26,658 nucleotides of DNA from Phycisphaerae bacterium (GTDB lineage: Bacteria > Planctomycetota > Phycisphaerae > JAAYCJ01): contig JAAZAW010000356.1 in the NCBI GenBank assembly GCA_012514125.1, forward strand, positions 1-26,658, in the 5' to 3' direction. Numbering within the stretch: the stretch's first letter is position 1; every line of letters starts with the position of its first letter. Shown here one piece after another: positions 7,665-15,833 of this stretch. The position numbers were made by a program, and so were the translations under genes. The notes beneath the pieces were generated by a model. The model was not told the DNA's origin. It searched no databases and saw only the letters and a program-made list of their open reading frames with translations.

Positions 7665-8492
7665 ATGTGGCAAAATATAGCCAGGAGCATAATCGGATAT
7701 CTGGACCGAGTCGGCGCCTATGGATGGGCGACGATTGCCGTTGAATTGATGGTGATCGGGATTATAGTTTACCTGGTTTTGATTTTTTTGCAGGAGACTC
7801 GCGGTCTGAGACTTTTGCGGGGTCTTTTGTTGATTCTTGCCTCTGTGTTTCTGGTGCTGAAAGTGATGGCGGGTCGGATGCACCTGGAACGGATCAATGT
7901 TTTGGCTAATCCATTGCTTTATGGTTTATTTTTCGGGTCGCTGGTGGTTTTTCAGCCTGAGCTTCGTCGCGCGTTGATGCGGATTGGTGAAGCGCGTTGG
8001 CTTAGGCGGTTGATCAGCGAATCGGAGACGACGATTCAGGCGATTTGCGTATCGGTGAAATATCTTTCGGCGCACAAGATCGGAACGCTTATCGCGATCG
8101 AGCGTCAGGTGAGTTTGAATACGGTTGTGGAAAGCGGCGTTCGTGTGGATGCGGTTATTACGCCGGAGCTGCTCAAGACGATATTTTGGCCCGGTTCGGC
8201 GTTGCACGATTTAGGGGTGGTGATTCAGGAAGGTCGGGTGACGGCGGCGGGGTGTCAATTTCCGTTGACGGAGACGGACGATCTGGATTCGACGCTGGGG
8301 TCGAGGCATCGTTCGGCGGTGGGTTTGAGCGAGGACTGCGATGCGATTGTCATTGTTGTCAGCGAGGAGACGGGGATCATTTCCATCGCGATGGACGGGA
8401 AAATCTACCGAGGTTATACTCCGGAGACACTCGAGCGTGAGCTTCGAAAACTTTTGAATCTGGATCGAGATAATGGCCGTGGAAGGAATTGA
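7665..8492 (+). CDS. cdaA: Diadenylate cyclase CdaA (c-di-AMP synthase)
   Basis: A 275-residue membrane-anchored DAC-domain enzyme that would make cyclic di-AMP from two ATP. Three N-terminal hydrophobic segments (about 21-43, 48-68, 78-97) precede the catalytic domain. Catalytic landmarks are GTLIAIERQ (140-148), LHDLG (180-184), RHR (214-216) and SEETG (233-237). The family motif at the second place is LHDGA; here the Asp182 is kept but GA is replaced by LG, directly visible as gat-tta-ggg. RHR is intact. Length and topology fit the CdaA/DacA class. The start ATG 7665 has AAGG about 11 bases upstream. The YbbR partner gene follows after about 30 bases, as in many phyla, so the two are probably cotranscribed. 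Confidence 0.93.
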   Translation: MWQNIARSIIGYLDRVGAYGWATIAVELMVIGIIVYLVLIFLQETRGLRLLRGLLLILASVFLVLKVMAGRMHLERINVLANPLLYGLFFGSLVVFQPELRRALMRIGEARWLRRLISESETTIQAICVSVKYLSAHKIGTLIAIERQVSLNTVVESGVRVDAVITPELLKTIFWPGSALHDLGVVIQEGRVTAAGCQFPLTETDDLDSTLGSRHRSAVGLSEDCDAIVIVVSEETGIISIAMDGKIYRGYTPETLERELRKLLNLDRDNGRGRN

Positions 8493-8525
8493 TCTATTCC
8501 TGTTACGGAGTCGGATATTTTGGCG

Positions 8526-9548
8526 ATGAATATGAATAAAACAATCAAGCCTGTGATGATGACGGTCGTGCTGAGTTGTTTGATCTGGATGTATGCGGAT
8601 CAGATCAACAGCGAAAATCTGACCGAGACGGTGACATTGCAGGTGGCATCGCCGACGACGAGTATGAACGTGGAGCTTCAGGAGCCTGTTTCGGGACAGT
8701 TTCAGGTGACTTTTACGGGTCCCCGGGAGCAGCTTGAACGTTTGAAGCGTGATATGGGATCGGGGCGGTTCAAGCCGGTGTATTCCATTTTGCCGGAAGA
8801 GGCGAATGGCGATTTGGTGGTCAAGGATTGCGTGGATGTGTTTAATTCGCTGATTCGTAATCATTATAACGCGGTTTCGGTGATCGAGACCAAGCCTGCT
8901 CAGATCAAGGTGTTTGTCGATCATATGATCATGGTGAAGATGCCTGTTCAGGTTTACACGGGGAACACCAAGACCACGCCGCCTGTGGTGATTCCGGACA
9001 AGGTAGACGTTTTGATATCCAAGACCTTCAACGAGGAGCAGCTGAGCGACGGTGATCGGATGATCGTCGTGAACATCGAGAACCATTTGCTCAATAAACC
9101 CGAAGACCAGGCGATTGACGAGGAATTTCCATTGCCCCAGGTGATTTTGGGTTCTCCCATCATTACCGATCCGACACGGGTTCGGATCAAGCTGGGGATT
9201 CAGCGGCAGTTCAACACTCGGAGTATCGACATTCCGCGGATTCAAATTCTTGGTCCGGTGGATTTGCTGTCGAAGTATTATGTGGATATTCGGGACCCGC
9301 AGGTGAGTGTTTCGCTTAAGGGTCCGGTGGAATTGATCAAGAATCTCAAGCCTCAGGACATCAAGGCCTATCTGGAGCTTGAGCCTGAGGATATGTTCCG
9401 TCCGTATACGACTTATTTCGGCAGGCAGGTGCGATTTGTTTTGCCTGAAGGGATCAGGCTTGACATGGAAAAGATGTCGCGTCCGCCGGAGGTCGATTTC
9501 AAGCTCAGCGAACAACCGACGACTCCGTCCTTGTTGACGCCGCGATGA
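8526..9548 (+). CDS. cdaR: YbbR-domain protein, CdaA regulator CdaR
   Basis: About 340 residues: one N-terminal membrane anchor (KPVMMTVVLSCLIWMYA) and an extracytoplasmic region rich in beta strands. Repeating elements such as VTLQVASPTTSM, FTGPREQLERLK and VSLKGPVELIKNLKP are the style of tandem YbbR repeats, which have a proline-containing 'v.GP...L' core. In Firmicutes the homologue binds CdaA and modulates c-di-AMP synthesis at the membrane; the same role is inferred from adjacency. In many genomes glmM follows, but here proA does. Two starts are possible: TTG 8520 (GGAG 10 bases upstream) or ATG 8526 (GGA 11 bases upstream). Confidence 0.85.
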   Translation: MNMNKTIKPVMMTVVLSCLIWMYADQINSENLTETVTLQVASPTTSMNVELQEPVSGQFQVTFTGPREQLERLKRDMGSGRFKPVYSILPEEANGDLVVKDCVDVFNSLIRNHYNAVSVIETKPAQIKVFVDHMIMVKMPVQVYTGNTKTTPPVVIPDKVDVLISKTFNEEQLSDGDRMIVVNIENHLLNKPEDQAIDEEFPLPQVILGSPIITDPTRVRIKLGIQRQFNTRSIDIPRIQILGPVDLLSKYYVDIRDPQVSVSLKGPVELIKNLKPQDIKAYLELEPEDMFRPYTTYFGRQVRFVLPEGIRLDMEKMSRPPEVDFKLSEQPTTPSLLTPR

Positions 9549-9647
9549 AACTCGCGGGGGATTTGGCGAAAAAGACGTGAAATTTCGGCTCGGGTTCATT
9601 ATGTTCAATTTTACAGGAATTGCAGGCGTAGAGCCGGAGGTATTTGT

Positions 9648-10919
9648 ATGGATCAGAAAAAAGTGGATTTGAAGAGTTATGCGCTGGAGTTGGCGAGCAA
9701 GGCGAGGAAGGCTTCGCGGGCGTTGATGGAGATTCCGGTGTCGCAGAAGAATTTTGCATTGGAAAAGATGGCGGAGTTGATTCGTTTGCGTGCGCAGGAG
9801 ATTAAGCGAGCGAACGAAAAGGATATTGAAGCGGCAGAGCAGGCGGGGGTTGGCGGGGCGATGATCGATCGGCTTCGATTGACGGATTCCCGGATCGAGG
9901 GGATGGCGGTTTCGATCGACCAGGTGGCGGGTCAGACGGATCCGGTGGGTCGGGTTTTGGAAGGTTATATTCGTCCGAATGGACTGAAGATAGAGAAGGT
10001 TCGGGTGCCGATTGGTGTGGTGGCGATTATTTTTGAAGCCCGGCCTAATGTGACCGCGGATGCGGCGTCGCTGTGTTTACGGTCGTCTAATGCCTGTATT
10101 CTTCGGGGGGGTAAGGAGGCGATTCATTCCAACCAGGCGATTATCGGGGCGATTCGCGAGGCATTGGGCAGCGCTGCGCTTCCGATCGACGCGGTTCAAC
10201 TTGTCGAACAGACCGATCGGGCGCTCGTGCCGGAACTGCTTCAGCTCGATACGTTGATTGATCTGGCGATTCCTCGCGGGGGCGAGAGTTTGATTCGGGC
10301 GGTGGTGGCGGCGTCGAAAGTGCCGGTGATTAAACACTATACGGGGAATTGTCATGTTTATGTCGATAAAGACGCGAATTCAGGTATGGCGGAGAAAATC
10401 GTCATCAACGCCAAGTGCCAGCGTCCGGGGGTGTGTAATACCGCGGAGACGGTGCTGATTCATCAGGCGATTGCGGAACAATTCGTTCCGGTGATTTGTG
10501 AGAAGTTTTCTCAGCGGGGCGTGGAGGTTCGCGGCTGTCCGAAGACGCTCAGTTATTTTCCCAAAGCGGTCGCTGCGACCGATGAAGATTGGGCGGCGGA
10601 GTATCTGGACCTTATCATCGCGATGAAGGTGGTGGAAAACGTCAACGAAGCTGCTGAGCATATTAATCGGTATGGTTCGCATCATACGGACGCGATTGTT
10701 ACCGACAATCTGCCGACATCGGAGGTTTTTAGCAGGCTGGTGGATTCGGCCAGCGTGATGATCAATACGACCACGCGATTCAGCGACGGTTATGAGTATG
10801 GTCTGGGCGCGGAAGTCGGCATCAGCACGGATAAGCTTCATGCCAGAGGCCCAATGGGAGCGGCGGACCTTACTACCTATAAGTACATCGTTCACGGCGA
10901 TGGGCAACTTCGGGAATAA
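9648..10919 (+). CDS. proA: Glutamate-5-semialdehyde dehydrogenase (gamma-glutamyl phosphate reductase)
   Basis: A 423-residue cytoplasmic enzyme of the aldehyde dehydrogenase superfamily that reduces gamma-glutamyl phosphate to glutamate 5-semialdehyde with NADPH, the second step of proline synthesis. The signature around the catalytic Cys is clear: NAKCQRPGVCNTAETVLIH with Cys263 as nucleophile. Other ProA landmarks are RVPIGVVAIIFEARPNVT (118-135), SNACILRGGKEAIHSN and the C-terminal FSDGYEYGLGAEVGIST with LHARGPMG. The length is normal. The start ATG 9648 has a strong GGAGG about 8 bases upstream. proB is not in the window. It sits about 100 bases after cdaR on the same strand, so cotranscription is possible but not shown. 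Confidence 0.96.
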   Translation: MDQKKVDLKSYALELASKARKASRALMEIPVSQKNFALEKMAELIRLRAQEIKRANEKDIEAAEQAGVGGAMIDRLRLTDSRIEGMAVSIDQVAGQTDPVGRVLEGYIRPNGLKIEKVRVPIGVVAIIFEARPNVTADAASLCLRSSNACILRGGKEAIHSNQAIIGAIREALGSAALPIDAVQLVEQTDRALVPELLQLDTLIDLAIPRGGESLIRAVVAASKVPVIKHYTGNCHVYVDKDANSGMAEKIVINAKCQRPGVCNTAETVLIHQAIAEQFVPVICEKFSQRGVEVRGCPKTLSYFPKAVAATDEDWAAEYLDLIIAMKVVENVNEAAEHINRYGSHHTDAIVTDNLPTSEVFSRLVDSASVMINTTTRFSDGYEYGLGAEVGISTDKLHARGPMGAADLTTYKYIVHGDGQLRE

Positions 10920-11211
10920 GCGGTGAAACGTCGAGATGGGTTGCCTGGGATTTTTCCGGGGGTGAGTTTTTGGTCTTTTAGTTGGGAAAAAGTATCCGGC
11001 AACCGGAATTTTGGTGTTTTTTTACGATAGCATTCCAGCATTATCCACAAAATACGGGATTTTGCTCTTTCATAATATATATGAAGATGGCGGGTTTATC
11101 ATGCGTCCTGCCGGAAAGTCATTTCGTGTGTTTTTGATTTTATATTTACTTTGTTTATAAGTTTTGAAAAAGAAGAATGCGTTTTTTCACGATTTTTATC
11201 TCCTTAGGCGA

Positions 11212-11395
11212 GTCTGATATGCTTTTGATTTAGTCGTGTCGTAGCATTACAGATATCAAAATTTCGGTCGCCCAAGAAAGTCGAAGCGACAGGGTGGAAG
11301 GAAACAAAAGACCCTTCGACTTTCCTCAGGGTCTGAAACTACGACACGTTTAAATCAAAGTCGTCTGAACGCTTTTGATTTTAGGTGTGTCGCAG
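11212..11395. repeat. Composite inverted and direct repeat element (MITE-like)
   Basis: Outer arms 11224-11244 and 11339-11359 are inverted repeats matching at about 19 of 21 positions (core GATTTAGTCGTGTCGTAG). Inside them lie a perfect 11-base inverted repeat GAAAGTCGAAG/CTTCGACTTTC (11276-11286/11314-11324) and a 7-base stem AGACCCT/AGGGTCT (11309-11315/11328-11334). A further copy of the left arm in direct orientation is at 11363-11395 (GTCTGA..GCTTTTGATTTT..GTGTCGCAG). No transposase is present. It looks like a non-autonomous palindromic element or part of one. Confidence 0.7.
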
Positions 11396-11431
11396 TTTTG
11401 GACTCAGAGGGTCTTTTTTCACGAATGTCAT

Positions 11432-11511
11432 GTCGCTTCGACAGGCTCAGCGACCGCAGGCTTTGGGACTGCGGGCTTTGGGACCACGAGTTTTGGGACC
11501 GCGGGTTTCGG
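11432..11511. repeat. Hairpin plus four 15-bp tandem repeats
   Basis: GTCGCTTCGACAGGCTCAG starts a hairpin GTCGCT/AGCGAC (11432-11437/11449-11454); GTCGCTTCGAC is also the inverted complement of 11280-11290 in the element to the left. From 11452 four 15-base units follow: GACCGCAGGCTTTGG, GACTGCGGGCTTTGG, GACCACGAGTTTTGG and GACCGCGGGTTTCGG. The TTCGACAGGCTCAG string is of a kind often seen in dispersed bacterial repeats. An open reading frame across it gives only a repetitive Trp/Asp/Arg peptide. Confidence 0.7.
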
Positions 11512-11704
11512 GATCGGAATTTTGACTTTTCAGGGCTATCGTTATTAAATTTAAAGTGTAGGATTGGTTATATAATATAAGCATGTGGAATGGTGGTGAT
11601 GGAAATACCGTTGGGGTTGGGCAAAAGCTGGTATTGCGGGGATAAAAATGTTAAACTTTTTGAATTCGTCCTTTTTATAAATAAAGGTTACCCAGGATAT
11701 AAAA

Positions 11705-12595
11705 TTGGATAAAATAGATATAAGAACAAGGCTTAAAGAGTTGGCGGGCCGAGTGGATGTGGCGCTTGGTGACTGCTGCGATCGATATTTGAATGGTCCG
11801 GAGCGTCTGGTGGGGGCGATGCGGTATAGTTTGGAGGCGGGGGGGAAGCGGATTCGGCCTGTGCTGGTGATGCTGTCGTCGGAGGTTTGCGGTGGGCGGA
11901 TGGAAGAGGCGATGGTTCCGGCGGCGGCGATCGAGATGATTCATACGTTTTCGTTGATTCATGACGATCTGCCGGCGATGGATAATGATGATTTTCGTCG
12001 GGGTCGTCCGACGAGCCATAAGGTTTATGGAGAGGCGATGGCGATTTTAACGGGCGATGCGCTGCTGGCGTTTGCGTTCGAGTTGATTGGGAGGCATTAT
12101 GAGGGGACGGCGGAGCAGAAGGGGAGGTTGATGGCGGAATTGGCGGAGGCGACGGGCGCGGGTGGGATGACGGGAGGTCAGGTGCTGGATATGGAATTTG
12201 GCGACGCGACCCGCGGGTTGGTGGAAGCCCAGGAGGTGCATCGGTTGAAGACGGCGGCATTGATTCGCTGTGCGTGTCGGCTTGGGGGGATATGCGCGGG
12301 TTCGGAAGAGGAAGCGTTGGGGGCGGTGAGCGAGTATGGGATGAAACTTGGGTTGGCGTTTCAGGTGGTGGATGATTATCTGGACCAGACGTCGAGCCAG
12401 GCGGAGATGGGGAAGGGCGTGGGGAAGGATGCGGCGATGGGTAAGCCTAATTACGCGGTTCTGACGAGTCCAGATGAGGCGTGGGCGAGGGCGAGCGAGT
12501 TGATTTGCGAGGCGAAGAACGCGATTGGGAGATTTGGGGCGAAGGGGGAGGCATTGATGGAGCTGGCGGAGACGGTGCTTCGGCGGAAGTCGTAG
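11705..12595 (+). CDS. ispA: Polyprenyl (farnesyl/geranylgeranyl) diphosphate synthase
   Basis: A 296-residue trans-prenyltransferase that condenses IPP with allylic diphosphates in the cytoplasm. The first Asp-rich motif is DDLPAMDNDD (87-96) with the two-residue insertion of bacterial type II enzymes, followed by FRRGRPTSHK; the second is DDYLD (223-227). GGKRIRP (47-52) and GGQVLDM (157-163) are also conserved. Chain length (C15 or C20) cannot be decided by eye. The start is TTG at 11705: AGGA at 11694-11697 gives 7-base spacing, and the next Met is residue 39, inside the conserved domain. It heads a run ispA-dxs-nadK, with a 286-base purine-rich gap before dxs. Confidence 0.94.
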   Translation: MDKIDIRTRLKELAGRVDVALGDCCDRYLNGPERLVGAMRYSLEAGGKRIRPVLVMLSSEVCGGRMEEAMVPAAAIEMIHTFSLIHDDLPAMDNDDFRRGRPTSHKVYGEAMAILTGDALLAFAFELIGRHYEGTAEQKGRLMAELAEATGAGGMTGGQVLDMEFGDATRGLVEAQEVHRLKTAALIRCACRLGGICAGSEEEALGAVSEYGMKLGLAFQVVDDYLDQTSSQAEMGKGVGKDAAMGKPNYAVLTSPDEAWARASELICEAKNAIGRFGAKGEALMELAETVLRRKS

Positions 12596-12760
12596 GAGGA
12601 GAGAAGAAGTGGGAAGGTGTGAAAGTGGGAAGGTGAGAAGGTGTGAAAGAGAAATTGAAGATTGCAAAATGTAAAATGCAAGGTGCAAGATGTAAAAATT
12701 GAAGAGGAAGAGGGGGAGAAGAAGATTGTTGAATGGATGGAGTTGTTTTGGGAAACTTGT
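12596..12760. repeat. Purine-rich low-complexity block with five 7-bp tandem units
   Basis: Directly after the ispA stop come GTGGGAAGGTGTGAAA-type units (shared with about 2004-2025 and 3777-3803), then five 7-base units TGCAAAA, TGTAAAA, TGCAAGG, TGCAAGA, TGTAAAA at 12663-12697, then G/A-rich sequence. The reverse strand of the heptads reads as the Leu/Phe/Cys-rich spurious peptides often seen from such intergenic repeats. No gene is supported in the 286-base gap. AGAGGA at about 12869-12874 serves dxs. Confidence 0.7.
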
Positions 12761-12881
12761 TTTTGTGGGAATGAAGAAAAAGACGGGACAGGAATACGAA
12801 TAAAGAACGATGAGGCGTTACGGCGCAGCTTATATGGAATGAAAGGGTGCGGAGAGAGGCACCAGGCAAGAGGAAGATGAA

Positions 12882-14837
12882 ATGAGTTTGTTGGAGACAA
12901 TTAATAGTCCGGCGGATTTGAAACGGTTGTCGGTGGATCAGTTGGCGGAACTGGCGAAAGAGGTTCGTTCGACGATCGTCAAGACGGTGTCGCATACGGG
13001 GGGGCATGTGGCGAGTAATTTGGGGGTGGTCGAGCTGACGCTGGCGATACAGTATTGTTTTGATCTTCCGGAGGATAAGCTGCTTTGGGATGTGGGGCAT
13101 CAGTGTTATGTGCATAAGTTGGTGACGGGGCGGCGGGACAAGTTCGAGACGCTGCGGCAGGCGGGCGGGATCAGCGGGTTTCCGGATGTTGGGGAAAGCC
13201 CGTATGATATGTTTTCGGTGGGACACGCGGGGACGGCGATAGCGACGGCGGTGGGGATGGCGCAGGGTGAATCGCTGGCGGGGCGACAGTCGCGTGTGGT
13301 GGCGGTGGTGGGTGATGCGAGTATTGTGAATGGATTGTCGTTTGAAGGGTTGAATAACGCGGGGGTGCTCAAGCGACAGTTTCTGGTGGTGCTGAACGAT
13401 AATGAGATGGCGATTGATGTGACGCAGGGGGGATTGGCGAAATATTTGACGCGGTTGCGATTTACGCATACGTATGAGGATTTGAAGCGCCGGGCGCAGC
13501 AGATGCTGGAGTTGATTCCGATGGGCGGGCTTGGCAAGTCGATGATGGATAGTTTGCTGCATTTGAAGCAGGGCCTCAAGAGCGCGTTGACGCCGGGGTT
13601 GATTTTTGAGCAGATGGGGTTGACGTATCTTGGGCCTTTGGACGGCCATAATCTGCCGATGCTGATTCGGGCGTTGAACGTGGTGAAAGATGCGCCGTAT
13701 CCGATCTTGCTGCATGTTCAGACTCAGAAGGGGAAGGGGTATGGATTTGCGACGTCGGATCCGTGCAAGTTTCATAGTCCGAGCGGGTATGATCTGAATG
13801 GGGACGAGGCGACGATCAAGCCCGGTAAGATCGGGAAGAAGAGTTTTACGGCGGTGTTCGGAGATACGCTGGTGGAGTTGGCGGAGGAGGACCCGAAGGT
13901 GGTGGCGTTGACGGCGGCGATGCCGGACGGGACGGGGCTGGTGAAATTTCGCGAGCGGTTTGCGAATCGCTATTTTGATGTGGGGATTTGCGAGAGCGCG
14001 GGTGTGGATATTGCGGCGGGTTTGGCGAAGTCGGGATTCAAGCCTGTGGTGGCGATTTATTCGACGTTTATGCAGCGTGCGTTCGATCAGATATGGCAGG
14101 AGGTGGTTTTACAGAAACTGCCGATGGTGCTGTGTATGGATCGGGCGGGGCTGGTGGGGTCGGACGGTGCGGTGCATCATGGATTTTGCGATGTGAGTTA
14201 TTTACGTGCGTTGCCGGGGATGATTTGTTGTGCGCCGGCGGATGAGTGGGAGCTTCGTGAGGCGATGAAATTTGCGTTGGCGTCTGGGCGGGCGGTGGCG
14301 ATTCGTTATCCTCGGGATTATGTACCTGAGCCTGTGGGGTCGGTGGAGGCGTTTGAATTGGGTAAGGCGCGGGTGGTTCGTCGAGGCGGGGACGCGTCGA
14401 TTCTGGTTTATGGGGCGCTGGTGCACCAGGCGATGAGTGCGGCGGAGGTTTTGTCGGTGCAGGGGGTCGAGTGTTCGGTGATTTCGGCGCGGTTTGCGAA
14501 GCCTTTGGATGAGGAACTTATTACGGGGTTGTTCACGAGTGGTAAGCCTGTTGTGATGGTGGAGGATCACAGTGTGACGGGTGGTTTCGGCAGCGCGGTG
14601 ATGGAGATGTTGGCTGGTCGCGGGGTGAAGGTGGACCTGAGGCGGGTGTCTCATTTGGGGATTCCGGGCGATGAGTTTGTGGCGCATGGGAGCAGGAATT
14701 GGCAGCTTGAGAAGACGGGGTTGGATTCGTTGGGGATCGCGCGAGCGGTGGCGGGTTTGATGGCGGAGAACGGGCTGAAGCTTCGGAAGGTGTCGGAACC
14801 GGGTTCGACGAATTGCGGATTGCGATTGGCGAAGTAA
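12882..14837 (+). CDS. dxs: 1-deoxy-D-xylulose-5-phosphate synthase
   Basis: A 651-residue thiamine-diphosphate enzyme that joins pyruvate and glyceraldehyde 3-phosphate, the entry step of the MEP isoprenoid pathway. The N-terminal domain shows HTGGHVASNLG, WDVGHQCYVHKLVTGR, the ThDP motif GDASIVNGLSFEGLNNAG (from residue 144) and NDNEMAIDVTQGG (from 172). The central transketolase domain has TAAMPDGTGL, FDVGICESAGVDIAAGLA, DRAGLVGSDGAVHHGF and APADEWELREA; the C-terminal domain has VVMVEDHSVTGGFGSAV. The ThDP motif reads GDA where classical enzymes have GDG, and the loop is GAVHHG rather than GPTHQG; from memory this is a PVC-type variant. The ATG 12882 follows AGAGGA. The stop is two bases before the nadK ATG, implying coupled translation. 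Confidence 0.95.
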   Translation: MSLLETINSPADLKRLSVDQLAELAKEVRSTIVKTVSHTGGHVASNLGVVELTLAIQYCFDLPEDKLLWDVGHQCYVHKLVTGRRDKFETLRQAGGISGFPDVGESPYDMFSVGHAGTAIATAVGMAQGESLAGRQSRVVAVVGDASIVNGLSFEGLNNAGVLKRQFLVVLNDNEMAIDVTQGGLAKYLTRLRFTHTYEDLKRRAQQMLELIPMGGLGKSMMDSLLHLKQGLKSALTPGLIFEQMGLTYLGPLDGHNLPMLIRALNVVKDAPYPILLHVQTQKGKGYGFATSDPCKFHSPSGYDLNGDEATIKPGKIGKKSFTAVFGDTLVELAEEDPKVVALTAAMPDGTGLVKFRERFANRYFDVGICESAGVDIAAGLAKSGFKPVVAIYSTFMQRAFDQIWQEVVLQKLPMVLCMDRAGLVGSDGAVHHGFCDVSYLRALPGMICCAPADEWELREAMKFALASGRAVAIRYPRDYVPEPVGSVEAFELGKARVVRRGGDASILVYGALVHQAMSAAEVLSVQGVECSVISARFAKPLDEELITGLFTSGKPVVMVEDHSVTGGFGSAVMEMLAGRGVKVDLRRVSHLGIPGDEFVAHGSRNWQLEKTGLDSLGIARAVAGLMAENGLKLRKVSEPGSTNCGLRLAK

Positions 14838-14839
14838 TT

Positions 14840-15700
14840 ATGAGTGAGAGGACACGAACCATTTTGTTGCTGGCGGATTTTCATCGTGCCGGTGTTGAGC
14901 CGGTGATTCACGAGTTGAAAGATCGTCTGGAAACGATCAGCCGAGTTGAGTTGGTGGATTTGCGTACGAAGGAAGAATTGCGGCGCCACGGGGGCGACCT
15001 GGCGGTGGTGTTGGGTGGGGATGGGACGCTTTTGAGTGTGGCGAGAAAGATGGCGGGGAATGAGATTCCGATTTTTGGGGTGAACCTGGGGAAGCTTGGC
15101 TATTTGGCGGAGTTTGGGGTTGACGATCTGGATTTGATTATAGAGATGATCCGAGAAAATCGGGTTGGATTTTCGCGGCGGATGATGCTTTGTGCGTGTT
15201 TGAAGAATGGGCGGGAGAATTTTGTATCGTTGGCGGTGAACGATGTGGTGGTGCAGGCGGGGCCGCCGTTTCGGATGATCGAGCTTAAGATCAGTATTGA
15301 CGGGTTGGAGTTGACGACGATCAAAGGGGACGGGGTGATTATTGCCACATCGACGGGATCGACGGGGCACAATATTTCGGCGGGCGGGCCTGTGGTGGAT
15401 TCGTCGATATCGGCGGTGGTGCTCACGCCGCTCAATGCTCATTCGTTGACGCATCGGCCTTTGGTGGTGTCGAGTTCGACGGAGATTTGTATAACGGCGG
15501 AGCGGGTGAACAGTGGAAGCGCGGTGATTATCGATGGTCAGGTGACTTGTCCGCTGGGTTCGAAGTCGGTGATCAAGATCGGTCCTTCGGAGAATTATTT
15601 TCTGTTGGTGCATAATCCGCGTTACAGTCGATGGCATACGCTTCAGACGAAATTGAATTGGGGGATAGGGGTGAATTATAAAGATGAAGTTGGAAGTTAA
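14840..15700 (+). CDS. nadK: NAD kinase
   Basis: A 286-residue cytoplasmic kinase that phosphorylates NAD to NADP. Motifs are GGDGTLLS (59-66, the catalytic GGDG), VNLGKLGYLAEF (81-92), LAVNDVVVQ (131-139) and the Gly-rich STGSTGHNISAGGP (171-184). The in-frame reading could start earlier at TTG 14813, but that would overlap dxs; ATG 14840, two bases after the dxs stop, is preferred and has no strong ribosome-binding site, consistent with translational coupling. The last codons and the stop (EVGS-stop) lie inside a GAAGTTGGAAGTTAAG repeat block, so the original C-terminus may have been changed by repeat insertion. Confidence 0.95.
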   Translation: MSERTRTILLLADFHRAGVEPVIHELKDRLETISRVELVDLRTKEELRRHGGDLAVVLGGDGTLLSVARKMAGNEIPIFGVNLGKLGYLAEFGVDDLDLIIEMIRENRVGFSRRMMLCACLKNGRENFVSLAVNDVVVQAGPPFRMIELKISIDGLELTTIKGDGVIIATSTGSTGHNISAGGPVVDSSISAVVLTPLNAHSLTHRPLVVSSSTEICITAERVNSGSAVIIDGQVTCPLGSKSVIKIGPSENYFLLVHNPRYSRWHTLQTKLNWGIGVNYKDEVGS

Positions 15701-15714
15701 GAAGTTGGAAGTTG
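15686..15714. repeat. Short GAAGTT repeat block at nadK 3' end
   Basis: GAAGTTGGAAGTTAAGAAGT and its continuation repeat a 15-base unit GAAGTTGGAAGTTAA almost twice. The first unit is in frame within nadK and supplies its final residues and the TAA. The sequence family is that of 1-110 and 3650-3712. Confidence 0.75.
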
Positions 15715-15833
15715 CGGTGGGTCAATATGAAAATAGTTGAAGCGACGTGATTTCATGACTTGAAAAGACGAACACGCTTCCTTATGGTTGCGTTTTATGA
15801 AGAGAAATTTAACGCCAGGATGAGGTGCTCCAG

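Larger units (their letters stand above)
10920..11704. other. Long intergenic region between proA and ispA
   Basis: The 785 bases hold no supported gene. Contents from left to right: a short hairpin TCCGG-CAA-CCGGA at 10995-11007 followed by a T-rich tract (possible weak proA terminator), AT-rich sequence to about 11200, the composite repeat at 11212-11395, a hairpin and 15-bp tandem repeat at 11432-11511, then AT-rich DNA with a TATAAT at 11571-11576 that could serve ispA but lacks a good -35 partner. Confidence 0.55.

Noticed and set aside
11398..11580. Plus-strand ORF of 60 codons with repeated Trp/Asp/Arg motif
   Set aside because: The peptide repeat is only the translation of a 15-bp DNA tandem repeat and hairpin; no ribosome-binding site.
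12662..12880. Plus-strand ORF of 72 codons between ispA and dxs
   Set aside because: Built from heptad and purine-rich repeats; no ribosome-binding site and no recognisable protein features.
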